64,000 nt of DNA from Bacteroidales bacterium SW299 (GTDB taxonomy: Bacteria; Bacteroidota; Bacteroidia; Bacteroidales; Bacteroidaceae), in assembly GCA_019550975.1 (NCBI GenBank), contig SDWH01000008.1, positions 1-64,000 of the forward strand. The letters run 5' to 3'. Made by a program: the position numbers and the translations under genes. Below, piece after piece: positions 46,134 to 55,609 of the stretch. Below the pieces are notes generated by a model. It was not told the origin of the DNA and did no database searches. It worked only from the letters and a program-made list of their open reading frames with translations. The first letter of the stretch is position 1. The number at the start of each line of letters is the position of its first letter.

Positions 46134-47078
46134 TTATTCGTTGAGTGCGCCGCAATGCGGACAGATTCCTTTCGACCGCATTTTGGCTCCGCACGATCCG
46201 CATGCATACGGATAACTGTTGGCTTTTTTCAAGCGTCTGATGCACCAGACTGTATACCCTGCAAAGCAAATGTAAGATGCATAGACCCACAGGTAGGTAA
46301 AGAAGAGATACAATATGATACAGCAGGCGGCAAGCCCTATCAGGTAGAAAAAGGCTACTTCCAGCGTTGTCTGGTGAAAAAGATCATCAAGCAAGGCGAT
46401 GCCTAACAGAAGGATGAACCATATGCATAAAATGAACAATCCGAGTATGACCGGCGGTTCAAACGGATTCAGAGTTGGCGCATAATAGTATTTCTCCCAT
46501 GTTTCAGGCACAAAGTGCTGGATGCTGTTGTAGATTACCGCAGCCGTTGCCAGCAGCCACGAAAGGGTGATAGGAAATATGCTGTCTATATCGTTCAGCC
46601 AGATCAGTCTGATTTGCTTTTTCCGTATGGCTCTGTAGATGAAAGCCAGAAAGAATGTTGCCAGTACCAGCAGAAATATCAAGGTGTGTGAATTGCTGAA
46701 GAAACTGATGCATTGAGAGATGGGATCAATGGGTACGATGTGCTTGAGGAGATTTTTCTCCTGTATCCATCCGATCGTTTCCTGGTCGCGCGCTACCTTC
46801 ACCCACAGTGAGTCGACAGAGTCTTGGGGATGTACAGCGAATTCTGCCACTACAAGCTCATCTCCCTCCTTTACCGGAAGGGAATCAGTGAACGGAAGCC
46901 GGTGCAGCCATAGTGTGTCGGCCGTTACCTTGAAATTGCTGTTCAAGGCATAGGGGTGCTCATGTGCAGTTTGAAGCGAGTCGTTCCCGCTGGCGGACTG
47001 CTGCTGAGTAGAGTAGTGGCATGCTGTTGCCAGAAATGACAGAAGCAGGAGGCAGAACAAATGATGGATCAGGCGCAT
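46134..47078 (-). CDS. Membrane protein with SH3-like domain and zinc ribbon
   Basis: 314 aa. Lipoprotein-like signal (lipobox-like LATAC, Cys20), then a bacterial SH3-like region at ~50-112 (VKEGDELVVAEF, GWIQEKNLLKH). Four to five transmembrane helices follow between ~130 and 285. The C-terminal zinc ribbon is CGSCGAKMRSKGICPHCG. Small proteins with this make-up are known in Bacteroidota without assigned function. It is 14 bp downstream of the U32 peptidase gene, so probably in its operon. Confidence 0.75.
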   Translation of the reverse strand: MRLIHHLFCLLLLSFLATACHYSTQQQSASGNDSLQTAHEHPYALNSNFKVTADTLWLHRLPFTDSLPVKEGDELVVAEFAVHPQDSVDSLWVKVARDQETIGWIQEKNLLKHIVPIDPISQCISFFSNSHTLIFLLVLATFFLAFIYRAIRKKQIRLIWLNDIDSIFPITLSWLLATAAVIYNSIQHFVPETWEKYYYAPTLNPFEPPVILGLFILCIWFILLLGIALLDDLFHQTTLEVAFFYLIGLAACCIILYLFFTYLWVYASYICFAGYTVWCIRRLKKANSYPYACGSCGAKMRSKGICPHCGALNE

Positions 47079-47092
47079 ATCTCTTTTATCGT

Positions 47093-48934
47093 TTATTTTT
47101 CGTCAAGCACTTTCATCTGGCATATTTTACAGTCGAATTCCAGCCGGAATTTCCGTCCGTCTGAGCTGACCAGAAAATAAGGTTCGCGGAATGGGGAGCG
47201 GGCTTGATGGTGTTTGGGGCACCATCCCATGCTGTAGCGCAGGCAATGCTTGCAGAACATCAGTATGGCATGTTCGGGCTGTTTCTTCTCAAGAGCAGGT
47301 TCGATATGCTTCACCCCGTGGTCGTGATAGAAGGCTGCAGCACGGGCATTCATGACATTTCCCAGATAAGTCAGCTCTTGTTTGGGAAATGAATGGCGGG
47401 TTTCGGGCATCCGGTTCCGTTCTTGTCTGTAATTGATATGGCGCAGGCTGGCAAGAGCATTTACGGCCTGCCGGCGCAGTTCGGCCAAAGCGGAAGAAGG
47501 AATAAACCAGTTGTCGCTAAACTGCAGGCTGATGCTTTCTGCCTTAAACGGCGTATTGCCCAGCTTGGCCAGCTGCATCCGCTGGTTTTCGTCCTGAGGT
47601 GTGCGTGCCGGTGTCTTTTCCTGCGGCAAGGTTACACAAACCCGGTTGCTGTTTTCATCGCAGAAAGCCAGCGTGAATCCGAAGCTGTTTTCTTCCAGCG
47701 ATATGTTTACCGCGATTTTCCGCTCGGCTGACTTCTTTTGCAGCATGCGCTCGAAGCTTTGGTCGAGGTTGCGGTAAAGCTTCGTTTTCGGACGTATGGC
47801 AGGCATCTCCTGTGGGTAAAGTCTGTTGTTTTCCGCCCGGTTTACGCGAAAGCCCTGGAGCTTTCCGTTTTCGTCAAGATAGCAGATGCCGTCACCGTTG
47901 CTGAAAGATTTCGTTCCGGCTACGGTCAGATAGTTTCCTTTGATTTCCTTGACGGTTCCCACTTCCTCACCGAGCGATTTGGGCGTGTTGAACGAGAATA
48001 TCTCCGGATTGCGTCCGTGGGCGAAGTATTCGGTGAACCCCCGGTTAAAGCTCTTGTCGAGTTGCGGACGGAAGGTAAGTTCGACAGTCCCGGACGATGC
48101 CCGGCAGTATTCTTTCCTGTATTTGAAGATGGCATCAAGCTTCTGCCTGTAATAGGCGGTTACGTTTTTTACGTAAGATACGTCTTTCAGCCTTCCTTCT
48201 ATCTTCAGCGATGAGGCTCCGGCATCAAGCAGGGCTTCCAGATTCCTGCTCTGGTTCATGTCTTTCAGCGAAAGCAGGTGCTTGTTGCGGGCTATAGTCT
48301 TTCCGTCGGCATCGATCATGTCGAATCCAAGGCGGCAGAACTGCGCGCATTCTCCCCGGTTGGCGCTTCGTCCGTAACATGCCTGGCTTACATAGCATTG
48401 CCCGCTGTAGCTTACGCACAAGGCCCCGTGGATGAAAACTTCGAGCAGGACATCGGGGCATGCTTCGTGGATTTCGCTGATTTCATCGATGCTCAGCTCC
48501 CGCGCCAGCACAATCTGGCGGAATCCGGCTTCTGCAAGAAAACGTACCTTCTGCACGTCCCGGTTATCTGTCTGCGTGCTGGCATGAAGCGGAATGGGTG
48601 GGATGTCCAGCCGGGTAATTCCCATATCCTGCACAATCAGCGCGTCGACTCCGATGCGATAGAGTTCGCCGATCATCCGTTCCGTATCCTCCAGTTCCTC
48701 GTCGCGGAGGATGGTATTGACGGTGACATAGATGCGTGCCCCGAACAGGTGGGCATACCGCACCAGCCTGGCTATGTCTTCGAGCGAGTTTCCGGCTGCG
48801 GCTCTGGCCCCGAAGCGGGGTGCGCCGATGTATACGGCATCCGCTCCGTGATTGATGGCTTCGATTCCGCATTCCAAATTTTTGGCCGGCGCGAGCAGTT
48901 CGATCGGACGGGGAAGAGCGTTATCTGATTTCAT
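47093..48934 (-). CDS. U32-family peptidase (TrhP/RlhA-like)
   Basis: 613 aa. N-terminal TIM-barrel half begins IELLAPAKNLECGIEAINHGADAVYIGAP, with the U32 signature AQFCRLGFDMIDADG preceded by GRSANRGEC. Four Cys in the barrel (CYVSQACYGR, GECAQFC) may hold an iron-sulfur or metal site. The family includes TrhP and RlhA, which are needed for tRNA and 23S rRNA hydroxylation rather than proteolysis; this long Bacteroidota form has a C-terminal ~200-residue part with a second Cys cluster (FCKHCLRYSMGWCPKHH). Its first 14 bp overlap the end of metA. Confidence 0.9.
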   Translation of the reverse strand: MKSDNALPRPIELLAPAKNLECGIEAINHGADAVYIGAPRFGARAAAGNSLEDIARLVRYAHLFGARIYVTVNTILRDEELEDTERMIGELYRIGVDALIVQDMGITRLDIPPIPLHASTQTDNRDVQKVRFLAEAGFRQIVLARELSIDEISEIHEACPDVLLEVFIHGALCVSYSGQCYVSQACYGRSANRGECAQFCRLGFDMIDADGKTIARNKHLLSLKDMNQSRNLEALLDAGASSLKIEGRLKDVSYVKNVTAYYRQKLDAIFKYRKEYCRASSGTVELTFRPQLDKSFNRGFTEYFAHGRNPEIFSFNTPKSLGEEVGTVKEIKGNYLTVAGTKSFSNGDGICYLDENGKLQGFRVNRAENNRLYPQEMPAIRPKTKLYRNLDQSFERMLQKKSAERKIAVNISLEENSFGFTLAFCDENSNRVCVTLPQEKTPARTPQDENQRMQLAKLGNTPFKAESISLQFSDNWFIPSSALAELRRQAVNALASLRHINYRQERNRMPETRHSFPKQELTYLGNVMNARAAAFYHDHGVKHIEPALEKKQPEHAILMFCKHCLRYSMGWCPKHHQARSPFREPYFLVSSDGRKFRLEFDCKICQMKVLDEK

Positions 48935-49844
48935 TGATGTCGTATGGAGTTTCTTGGTATACGTAATAGTTCAGCCAGTTGGAGAAGAGCAGGTTGGCGG
49001 TGCTTCGCCAGCGTACCAGCGGACCTTTTTCCGGGTCGTTGTCCCGGTAATAGTTTTGGGGCATGTTTATCGGAAGGCCTTTTCCCAGATCGCGCCGGTA
49101 TTCCGTGTCCAGCGTGTAAGGAGCATATTCCGAGTGCCCTGTGACGAAGAATTCGCGTCCTCCGCGCGCCATCACGATATGCACTCCCGAATCTTCTGAC
49201 TCGGAAATGATCTGCAGTGCCGGGTTCTTTCCGATGTCTTCTCTTCTGATCTCCGTGTGCCGGCTGTGAGGCACGAAAAACACGTCGTCGAATCCCCGGA
49301 AGATGGGCAGTTTCTGGAAGCCTTCGCACACGTGGTGCTCGAATATTCCGAACATTTTTTTCTCCAGCGGATATTTGGGGATGCCGTAGTGATGGTAAAG
49401 TCCGGCTTGGGCGGCCCAGCAGATGTAGAGAGTCGAGGTGACGTGCGTGCGGGTCCAGTTGAATATCTTCTGGATTTCGTCCCAATAGTTCACCTCCTCG
49501 AAGTCCAGATGTTCCACCGGCGCTCCCGTGATGATCATTCCGTCGAACTTCTCGTCGCTCATGTCCTCAAAGTCACGGTAGAACGCTTTCATGTGTTCGA
49601 TGGGCGTATTCTTCGACGTATGGCTTTTCAGTTTCATGAAGCTTACCTCAATCTGGAGAGGCGAATTTGAGAGCAGGCGGATGAGGTCTGTTTCCGTGGT
49701 TATCTTGAGCGGCATCAGATTGAGTATCACGATTTTCAGCGGACGGATATCCTGCGTTTTGGCGCGTGACGTATCGATGACGAAAATGTTTTCTTCTTTC
49801 AGAAGGTCTATGGCCGGAAGTCTATCTGGTAAGTTTAATGGCAT
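48921..49844 (-). CDS. metA: Homoserine O-acyltransferase MetA, probably acetyl-CoA specific
   Basis: 307 aa. First committed step of methionine synthesis: acylates homoserine. Nucleophile Cys142 in YICWAAQAGLYHH; His and Glu of the triad in VPHSRHTEIRR and VTGHSEYAPY. Databases call this family homoserine O-succinyltransferase, but position 111 (TGAPVEHLDF) is Glu. Published work on B. cereus MetA found that Glu111 gives acetyl-CoA use and Gly111, as in E. coli, succinyl-CoA use. The acetyl form is therefore inferred. Own promoter at 49873-49906. Confidence 0.95.
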   Translation of the reverse strand: MPLNLPDRLPAIDLLKEENIFVIDTSRAKTQDIRPLKIVILNLMPLKITTETDLIRLLSNSPLQIEVSFMKLKSHTSKNTPIEHMKAFYRDFEDMSDEKFDGMIITGAPVEHLDFEEVNYWDEIQKIFNWTRTHVTSTLYICWAAQAGLYHHYGIPKYPLEKKMFGIFEHHVCEGFQKLPIFRGFDDVFFVPHSRHTEIRREDIGKNPALQIISESEDSGVHIVMARGGREFFVTGHSEYAPYTLDTEYRRDLGKGLPINMPQNYYRDNDPEKGPLVRWRSTANLLFSNWLNYYVYQETPYDINEIR

Positions 49845-49872
49845 ATGTTCTCCTCGTTTATTTTGTCCGGAG

Positions 49873-49906
49873 CAAAGTTAATAAAATTCCGCCATGATTG
49901 TGTAAA
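49873..49906 (-). promoter_or_regulatory. Predicted metA promoter
   Basis: Minus-strand TAACTTTG (49873-49880); near -33 as the complement of TAAA at 49903-49906; 22-bp spacer. No SAM riboswitch-like structure is evident in the 28-nt leader. A palindrome array begins 10 bp further upstream. Confidence 0.6.
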
Positions 49907-49915
49907 AACTTGTCT

Positions 49916-50013
49916 GATTTGAAATCGCCGCCCATCTCCGCGAAGATGAGCCGTTGTCCGGGTTGGAACGGGCGTTCATCTTGATGGAGATGGGCGGTCG
50001 GACCGGTAAGGTC
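49916..50013. repeat. Array of diverged palindromes at ~21-22-bp steps
   Basis: Successive short palindromes with centres near 49921 (GATTT-g-AAATC), 49940.5 (CATCT...AGATG), 49962 (weak, TCC...GGA), 49984.5 (CATCT...AGATG) and 50007 (GACC...GGTC). The second and fourth units also pair with each other over 22 nt (49928-49949 with 49976-49997), so the whole can fold as one large stem. It lies between tolC and metA, upstream of the metA promoter. Confidence 0.65.
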
Positions 50014-50047
50014 GGGCGGCCGGTTCCGCAGGTTATGATGCAGGTGG

Positions 50048-51223
50048 CTACAGCCTGTTCTTATAGATTTCCGCCATCAGCTTCTGGTAGCGGTTTTCCA
50101 CTTCCATATAGGCTTGCAGATTCTTGTATACGTTATCGGCTTCTACATAAAAGTCGATGATAGACAACTGTCCTGCCCGTACCGCATCTTGAAGCAGGCG
50201 CAGTGTCTTGTGCATCAGAACGACATCGTAGGCCTTCATCGCTTCGCGCAATTGCTGCATCTCGTTGAACAGGCTCTGTGTCTGGGCTTCTGCCTGCAGG
50301 CGTGCGTTGTCCAGCCGGAGCCGGGCGCTGAGTGCCTGGGCGCGGGCAATCTTTCCCTTTTTCCGGTTGGAGAAGATGGGCAGGCTTCCGCCTATCAGGA
50401 AGCCGTTGCTTTTTTCGTCGAGCGAGGTGTTCCGCCGGTAGCCCACTTCTATTTTCGGTAGCCAGCTCTGGCGGTTCACTTTCAACTCTTCCTGAGCGGC
50501 CTGCACGTCGGCATCCGCTGCGAGAAGTCCGGCATCCGTCAGCATCACTTCATCATACAGTGCGCTATAGTCTTTCAGTTCTTGCACATCGGGGTAAGTG
50601 TCCGAACTGAATGTCAGAGGCATGTTCCCGTTCATGGCGAGCAGTTGCTGGAGTGCCGTGCGGTGTGCGGCATTGTTCTGAGCCGCTTCGGTCCGGACAT
50701 TCATCCGCTCCATCTTTATCTTGTTTACTTCCAGAATGCCTGCATCCCCTTCCTGAAGGCGTTTCTCGAACAGCTCAAGAAGTTCGTCGGCATTTCTCAT
50801 CCGTTCGTCCAATAGCTTCTGCTGCTGGTTGAGCATGATCAGGTCAAGGCAGATATTCTTGGCCGTGAGCAGGATTTCGCGGCGTGAGGCGAGTTGCTGG
50901 CGGTCGAGAGATTCTTGCTTCCATTTTCCCGACTGGCGACGGGCCGCATACAGGGTAGGAAAGTCAAATCCCTGTGTGACCACGAGCTCCGAACTCGACA
51001 TTCCGGTAATTCCCCTTGTATAAAAAGGGCTGTATTCCACCGAAGGGTCTTCCAGGTTGTTTTGGGTCTGCACTTCGAGTTTGGCGGCATTCGTTGCCTG
51101 AGTCTGCGCCTGCAGTTCCTTGTTGTTGCGTTCGATCTGCCGGAGCACGTCTTCTATGCTCTGCGACCTCATGCCGGCCGTGGCCAGGGTACATGCGGCC
51201 AATAGGATGTATCTTAGTTTCAT
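50048..51223 (-). CDS. TolC-family outer-membrane efflux protein (CusC-like)
   Basis: 391 aa, with a signal peptide (MKLRYILLAACTLATAGMRSQ). Outer-membrane channel partner of the RND pump just upstream. Long helical segments with heptads (IEDVLRQIERNNKELQAQTQ; LDERMRNADELLELFEKRL) and the periplasmic repeats typical of TolC. Shorter than E. coli CusC (~460 aa), in line with Bacteroidota CzcC/CusC forms. Overlaps the pump gene by 4 bp and is last in the operon. Confidence 0.9.
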   Translation of the reverse strand: MKLRYILLAACTLATAGMRSQSIEDVLRQIERNNKELQAQTQATNAAKLEVQTQNNLEDPSVEYSPFYTRGITGMSSSELVVTQGFDFPTLYAARRQSGKWKQESLDRQQLASRREILLTAKNICLDLIMLNQQQKLLDERMRNADELLELFEKRLQEGDAGILEVNKIKMERMNVRTEAAQNNAAHRTALQQLLAMNGNMPLTFSSDTYPDVQELKDYSALYDEVMLTDAGLLAADADVQAAQEELKVNRQSWLPKIEVGYRRNTSLDEKSNGFLIGGSLPIFSNRKKGKIARAQALSARLRLDNARLQAEAQTQSLFNEMQQLREAMKAYDVVLMHKTLRLLQDAVRAGQLSIIDFYVEADNVYKNLQAYMEVENRYQKLMAEIYKNRL

Positions 51224-54200
51224 GATTTTCTGTTTTTATGGTTGTTGTGCATCAGTTCGTATACCACGGGCACGATAAATGCGTTGAGGAATGTGGATGT
51301 CAGCAGTCCGCCGAGGATGACTTTCGCCATCGGGCTTTGGATTTCATTTCCCGGAAGGTCGCCTCTCAACGCCAGCGGAATCAGGGCGAGCGCCGATGAG
51401 AGCGCCGTCATGAGGATCGGATTCAGCCGGTCGAGCGAGCCGTGTACGATGCATTCGCGCAGATCCATGCCCTGTTCCTCCTTCAGCAGCTTGTAGTGGC
51501 TGATAAGGAGCATGCCGTTTCGTGTGGCGATGCCGAAGAGAGAGATGAATCCGATGATGGCCGGGATGCTGAGTTCTCCGGTGGTGAAGATCAGCGTGAA
51601 CACTCCTCCGATCAGAGCCAGCGGGAGGTTGAGCAGGATTACTCCGCTTTCCGCGCCGCTCTTGAACTGCATATAGAGAAGCAGGAAGATTACGGCGATG
51701 CTCATGGCCGATGTGAGGAGCAGCGTGCGGCTGGCCGATTGCTCGCTTTCAAACTGCCCTCCGTATTCCACATGGTATCCTTCGGGCAAACGGACACTCT
51801 CGTCCACCCGTTTTCGGATGTCATTCACCACGCTCCGCAGGTCGCGCCCGCTTGCGTTGGCCGAAATGACTATCTTGCGTTTCACGTTTTCCCGGTTGAT
51901 GGTGTTCGGTCCGGCAGACGATTCTATGTCGGCCACATAGCTTAGCGGAATCTTCTGTCCTTGGGCATCGTCTATCATCAGATTCTTTATGTGTTCCATC
52001 GACCCGCGGTTGGATTCGCTTGAGCGTACCACCAGATTGAATGACTTTCCTTGTTCGTACACTTGGGAAACCACCTCTCCGGCCATGTTGACCGTAATGA
52101 ATTCGTTGAACTGCGGAAGTGAGATTCCGTATTTTGCCAGCATCTCACGTTTGGGAATGATTTTCAGCTCCGGACGCTCAATCTGCTGTTCCACGTTCAG
52201 GTCGGCAATCCCTTCTACATCGGCGATGACTTCCTTTATCTGGTTTCCCAAAGCGAACATCCGGTTCAGGTCATCGCCGAAAAGCTTGATGGCGATGCTT
52301 GCCTGCGTACCGCTCAGCATGGCATCGATGCGGTGGCTGATAGGCTGGCCGATTTCGATGTTTGCTCCGGAGATGACCGAGAGTTTTTTGCGTACCTCGT
52401 TCAATAGCTCCTGATGCGAACGGTCCTTCAGCTCAAAGGGAGCTTCGATTTCCGATACGTTCACGCCCAGCGCATGTTCGTCGAGTTCGGCGCGTCCGGT
52501 TTTTCTGGCGACGGTCTGTATTTCCGGAATGGAAAGCAGGAGTTCTTCTGCCTGCCGTCCGATCTTGTCCGACTCTTCCAGAGATATTCCGGGCATGGAA
52601 CTGATATTGATGGTGAACGAGCCTTCGTTGAATGCCGGAAGGAAGCTGTGTCCCAGTGTGAAAAAGAGGCACAGGGCGGACACGAACAATACGGCCGCAC
52701 TTCCCAGAACTCCTTTCTTGTGTCCCAATGCCCAAAGGAGTGCGCGTTCGTAATGCTTTTTCATCCATACGGCCACGAATGCTTCTTTAGGCACTCCGCC
52801 CTCTTTTCCGGTCTGTCCTCCCAGCAGGTAGCTGCAAAGCACAGGGGTCAGCGTGAGGGCCACTATGGTGGAGGCGAAGAGCGAAACGATGAAAGCCACT
52901 CCCAGCGGCATCAGCATACGCCCTTCCATTCCGCTCAGGAAGAACAGGGGGACGAAGCTTACGATGATGATCAGCGTAGAGTTCAGGATGGGCATACGCA
53001 CCTCGCGCGAAGCGTTGAACACAACCTCGAGCACGGGTTTTCTTTCCGCAAGCGGAAGCATCCTGTTTTCGCGCAGATGTTTCCATACATTTTCTACGTC
53101 TACAATTGCATCGTCCACCAGCGAGCCGATGGCTATGGCCATACCTCCCAGACTCATGGTGTTGATGCTCAGTCCCATATAGTGCAGGACAAGGATCGTG
53201 ACCAGCAGCGACAGGGGAAGTGTAACCAGTGAGATGACGGTGGTGCGTGCGTTGGCAAGGAAAAGGAAAAGCACGATAACCACAAAGATGGCTCCTTCGT
53301 ATAAGGAGTTCTGCACATTGCTGATGGAGCTTTCGATGAACCGCGACTGACGGAAAGTGTCGGTTGAGATTCTTACGTCGGCGGGGAGATTTTTCTGCAA
53401 ATCTTTCAGCGATTCTTCCAGCCGTTCGGTCAGTTCGATGGTACCTGTGTTCGGCTGTTTGGTTACTGTAATCAATACGGCAGGCTTTCCTTTTTCTGAG
53501 GCCACTCCCAGCTTGGGCTGTTGGGCGCCGATCCTTACATCGGCCACATCTTCCAGAGTGACCGGTGCGCCTCCTGCTGTCTTGATGACGGCGCGTCCCA
53601 TTTCTTTTACGTCATCGGTGGAAATCACTCCGCGCACGATGTATTCGTTCCCGTATTCATAGATTACGCCTCCGCTGGTATTCTGGTTCATTCCGCGGGT
53701 AACGTCCATGATTTCTCCCAATGTCACGCCGTAGTGCTTCATCCGTTCCGGATGAACGAGTATCTGGTATTCCTTTATATCTCCTCCCAGTACGGCTACT
53801 TGCGCCACGCCTCCGGTGGAAAGCAGGCGGGGACGGATGGTCCAGTCGGCCAGTGTGCGCAGGTCGAGCATGGATGTAGAATCGGCGGTCAGCCCTACTA
53901 TCAGCAATTCGCCGAGGATGGACGACTGCGGGCCGAGTGTCGGATTCCCCACATTGTCCGGCAGGCTTTCGCCGACCGTGGTCAGTTTCTCGGACACGAT
54001 CTGTCGCGCCAGGTAAATATCTGTATCCCAATCGAACTCAACCCATACGACTGAAAATCCGGCGGTTGAAGACGAGCGGACACGGCGCACGTTTGTCGCG
54101 CCGTTTACCGCGGTTTCTATCGGGAAAGTTACGAGCTGCTCCACCTCTTCGGCTGCCATCCCGTTCGCTTCTGTCATTACTACCACCGTAGGAGCATTGA

Positions 54201-54324
54201 GGTCGGGGAATACGTCGACTTCGGTGTGTATCGTGGTGTAAAGCCCTCCTATCAGGAGCAGAACCGACGCAACGAGAATCAGAAGCCGGTTCTGCAATGA
54301 GAAGTGTATGATTTTATTCAGCAT
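51220..54324 (-). CDS. Heavy-metal RND efflux pump (CusA/CzcA family)
   Basis: 1034 aa. Inner-membrane proton-driven pump. Twelve membrane helices in two halves, with the HME-RND type start IIHFSLQNRLLILVASVLLLIGG. Proton-relay acidic residues are in SLVDDAIVDVENVWKHLRE; RND segments GMAAEEVEQLVTFPIE and ATNVRRVRS follow. HME members export Cu+/Ag+ or Zn2+/Co2+/Cd2+; the ion here cannot be read, though the operon's His-rich proteins favour a soft divalent or copper ion. Lies between the adaptor gene (26-bp gap) and tolC. Confidence 0.93.
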   Translation of the reverse strand: MLNKIIHFSLQNRLLILVASVLLLIGGLYTTIHTEVDVFPDLNAPTVVVMTEANGMAAEEVEQLVTFPIETAVNGATNVRRVRSSSTAGFSVVWVEFDWDTDIYLARQIVSEKLTTVGESLPDNVGNPTLGPQSSILGELLIVGLTADSTSMLDLRTLADWTIRPRLLSTGGVAQVAVLGGDIKEYQILVHPERMKHYGVTLGEIMDVTRGMNQNTSGGVIYEYGNEYIVRGVISTDDVKEMGRAVIKTAGGAPVTLEDVADVRIGAQQPKLGVASEKGKPAVLITVTKQPNTGTIELTERLEESLKDLQKNLPADVRISTDTFRQSRFIESSISNVQNSLYEGAIFVVIVLFLFLANARTTVISLVTLPLSLLVTILVLHYMGLSINTMSLGGMAIAIGSLVDDAIVDVENVWKHLRENRMLPLAERKPVLEVVFNASREVRMPILNSTLIIIVSFVPLFFLSGMEGRMLMPLGVAFIVSLFASTIVALTLTPVLCSYLLGGQTGKEGGVPKEAFVAVWMKKHYERALLWALGHKKGVLGSAAVLFVSALCLFFTLGHSFLPAFNEGSFTINISSMPGISLEESDKIGRQAEELLLSIPEIQTVARKTGRAELDEHALGVNVSEIEAPFELKDRSHQELLNEVRKKLSVISGANIEIGQPISHRIDAMLSGTQASIAIKLFGDDLNRMFALGNQIKEVIADVEGIADLNVEQQIERPELKIIPKREMLAKYGISLPQFNEFITVNMAGEVVSQVYEQGKSFNLVVRSSESNRGSMEHIKNLMIDDAQGQKIPLSYVADIESSAGPNTINRENVKRKIVISANASGRDLRSVVNDIRKRVDESVRLPEGYHVEYGGQFESEQSASRTLLLTSAMSIAVIFLLLYMQFKSGAESGVILLNLPLALIGGVFTLIFTTGELSIPAIIGFISLFGIATRNGMLLISHYKLLKEEQGMDLRECIVHGSLDRLNPILMTALSSALALIPLALRGDLPGNEIQSPMAKVILGGLLTSTFLNAFIVPVVYELMHNNHKNRKS

Positions 54325-54350
54325 AAGTTCTCCGTTTTATCAGTCCGTGG

Positions 54351-55496
54351 TTAATGATTGTGCGTATGCGCCGGGATAGCGTTTGATGCTGCGGCCAGTT
54401 TTACGTGGACGGCTCCTTCGGTTACCACTTTTTCCCCGCCTTTCAGTCCGGAGAGGATTTCTACACGGGTGCCGTCATTTCCTCCGAGCTTGACCTCCTG
54501 CTTTTTGTATCCTTCCGCATCCACCTGGATGTAGACAAAGTTCAGCCCCTGCTCTTCTGTGAGCGCCGAAACGGGGACGGATATCACTCCCTGGCGTTTT
54601 GCCGCCAGCAGATAGACCTCTACGAACGAGCCGGGAATCAGATTGCCGCGGTTGTCGAACTCGAAGGTGACAGGAATGTAGTAGGATGCGTCGCCCGAGG
54701 TTTTCCCGTATGAAAGCAGACGTCCGTTCAGTTCGCTCAGCCGATATACCTTGTTGTCGTAGGGTGTCTTGATGTTGGCAGAATTTATCCGGCCCAGCTC
54801 CGGATAGTAGCGTTCGGACACCTCAGCCTTCAGCATCAGCCGGCGAGTTTGTGAAACGGTCATCAGCGGCTGTCCGATAGTTACATAGTCGCCCTCTTTT
54901 ACCAGACACGACTTTACGTATCCGTTCATGGGGGATTTTACCGCCGCTCCTTTTCCCGACTTGCTCGGTGTGAGCGCCTCGTATGCCAGGCGGGCGTTTT
55001 CGTAAGTTTCATATAAGGCGTTCAGCTCTTTTTGAGCGACTATCCGGCTTTCCGACAGCTTGCGGGCGCGTTCGTATTCGTTTTTCGCTTTTTCGTAAGC
55101 AACTTTCGCCCGTTCCACGGGGTCGCCTTCCTGCAGGTGCTCGGCAGAGATGCTCATCATTTCCATGCCTTTGCCTGCCTGCATTCCTTCGGTTACCGTA
55201 CGCGAGAAAGACACCACCCCCGATGTACCGGCCACAATGGTGGTTTCTTCTCCTTGCGCTGACATGATTTGCCCGCCGGTGGTTATCACTTCGGCAAACG
55301 AGTCCGGACGGATTGTGCTTACTTTCACTCCGGCAGCCTTCGCCTTTTCCGGAGTAAGGATGATTTCGTCGGAATGAGCGTGCTGCTCTCCTTTCATTTC
55401 GATTTCATAGTCGTGCCCCTCACTTCCATGACGGTGGGCGTCGCATGCGCCCAGCAGGAGCATTGCGAATGCTCCGATATAGATCTGTTTTTTCAT
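54351..55496 (-). CDS. Efflux RND periplasmic adaptor (CusB/CzcB type)
   Basis: 381 aa from ATG 55496; an upstream in-frame start (55553) would add a non-signal segment and is rejected. Lipoprotein signal, lipobox LLGAC (Cys14). Mature N-terminus is His-rich (DAHRHGSEGHDYEIEMKGEQ, then HAHSDEIIL) and the protein ends HTHNH, which suggests metal binding at both ends. Barrel-sandwich halves GQIMSAQGEETTIVAGTSG and KGAAVKSPMNGYVKSCLVKEGDYV bracket a hairpin with YEKAKNEYERARKLSESRIVAQKEL. It bridges pump and TolC in the periplasm. Confidence 0.92.
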   Translation of the reverse strand: MKKQIYIGAFAMLLLGACDAHRHGSEGHDYEIEMKGEQHAHSDEIILTPEKAKAAGVKVSTIRPDSFAEVITTGGQIMSAQGEETTIVAGTSGVVSFSRTVTEGMQAGKGMEMMSISAEHLQEGDPVERAKVAYEKAKNEYERARKLSESRIVAQKELNALYETYENARLAYEALTPSKSGKGAAVKSPMNGYVKSCLVKEGDYVTIGQPLMTVSQTRRLMLKAEVSERYYPELGRINSANIKTPYDNKVYRLSELNGRLLSYGKTSGDASYYIPVTFEFDNRGNLIPGSFVEVYLLAAKRQGVISVPVSALTEEQGLNFVYIQVDAEGYKKQEVKLGGNDGTRVEILSGLKGGEKVVTEGAVHVKLAAASNAIPAHTHNH

Positions 55497-55609
55497 GTGA
55501 TGTTTTTTTCTGTGCCACAAAATTGGGGAGAAAGCGTCACAACCGGGTTGCAATGTTTCTCTTTTTCTGATTCAAACGGTTGTTTGTGGAGTGTCAGACG
55601 ACTCCGCCT

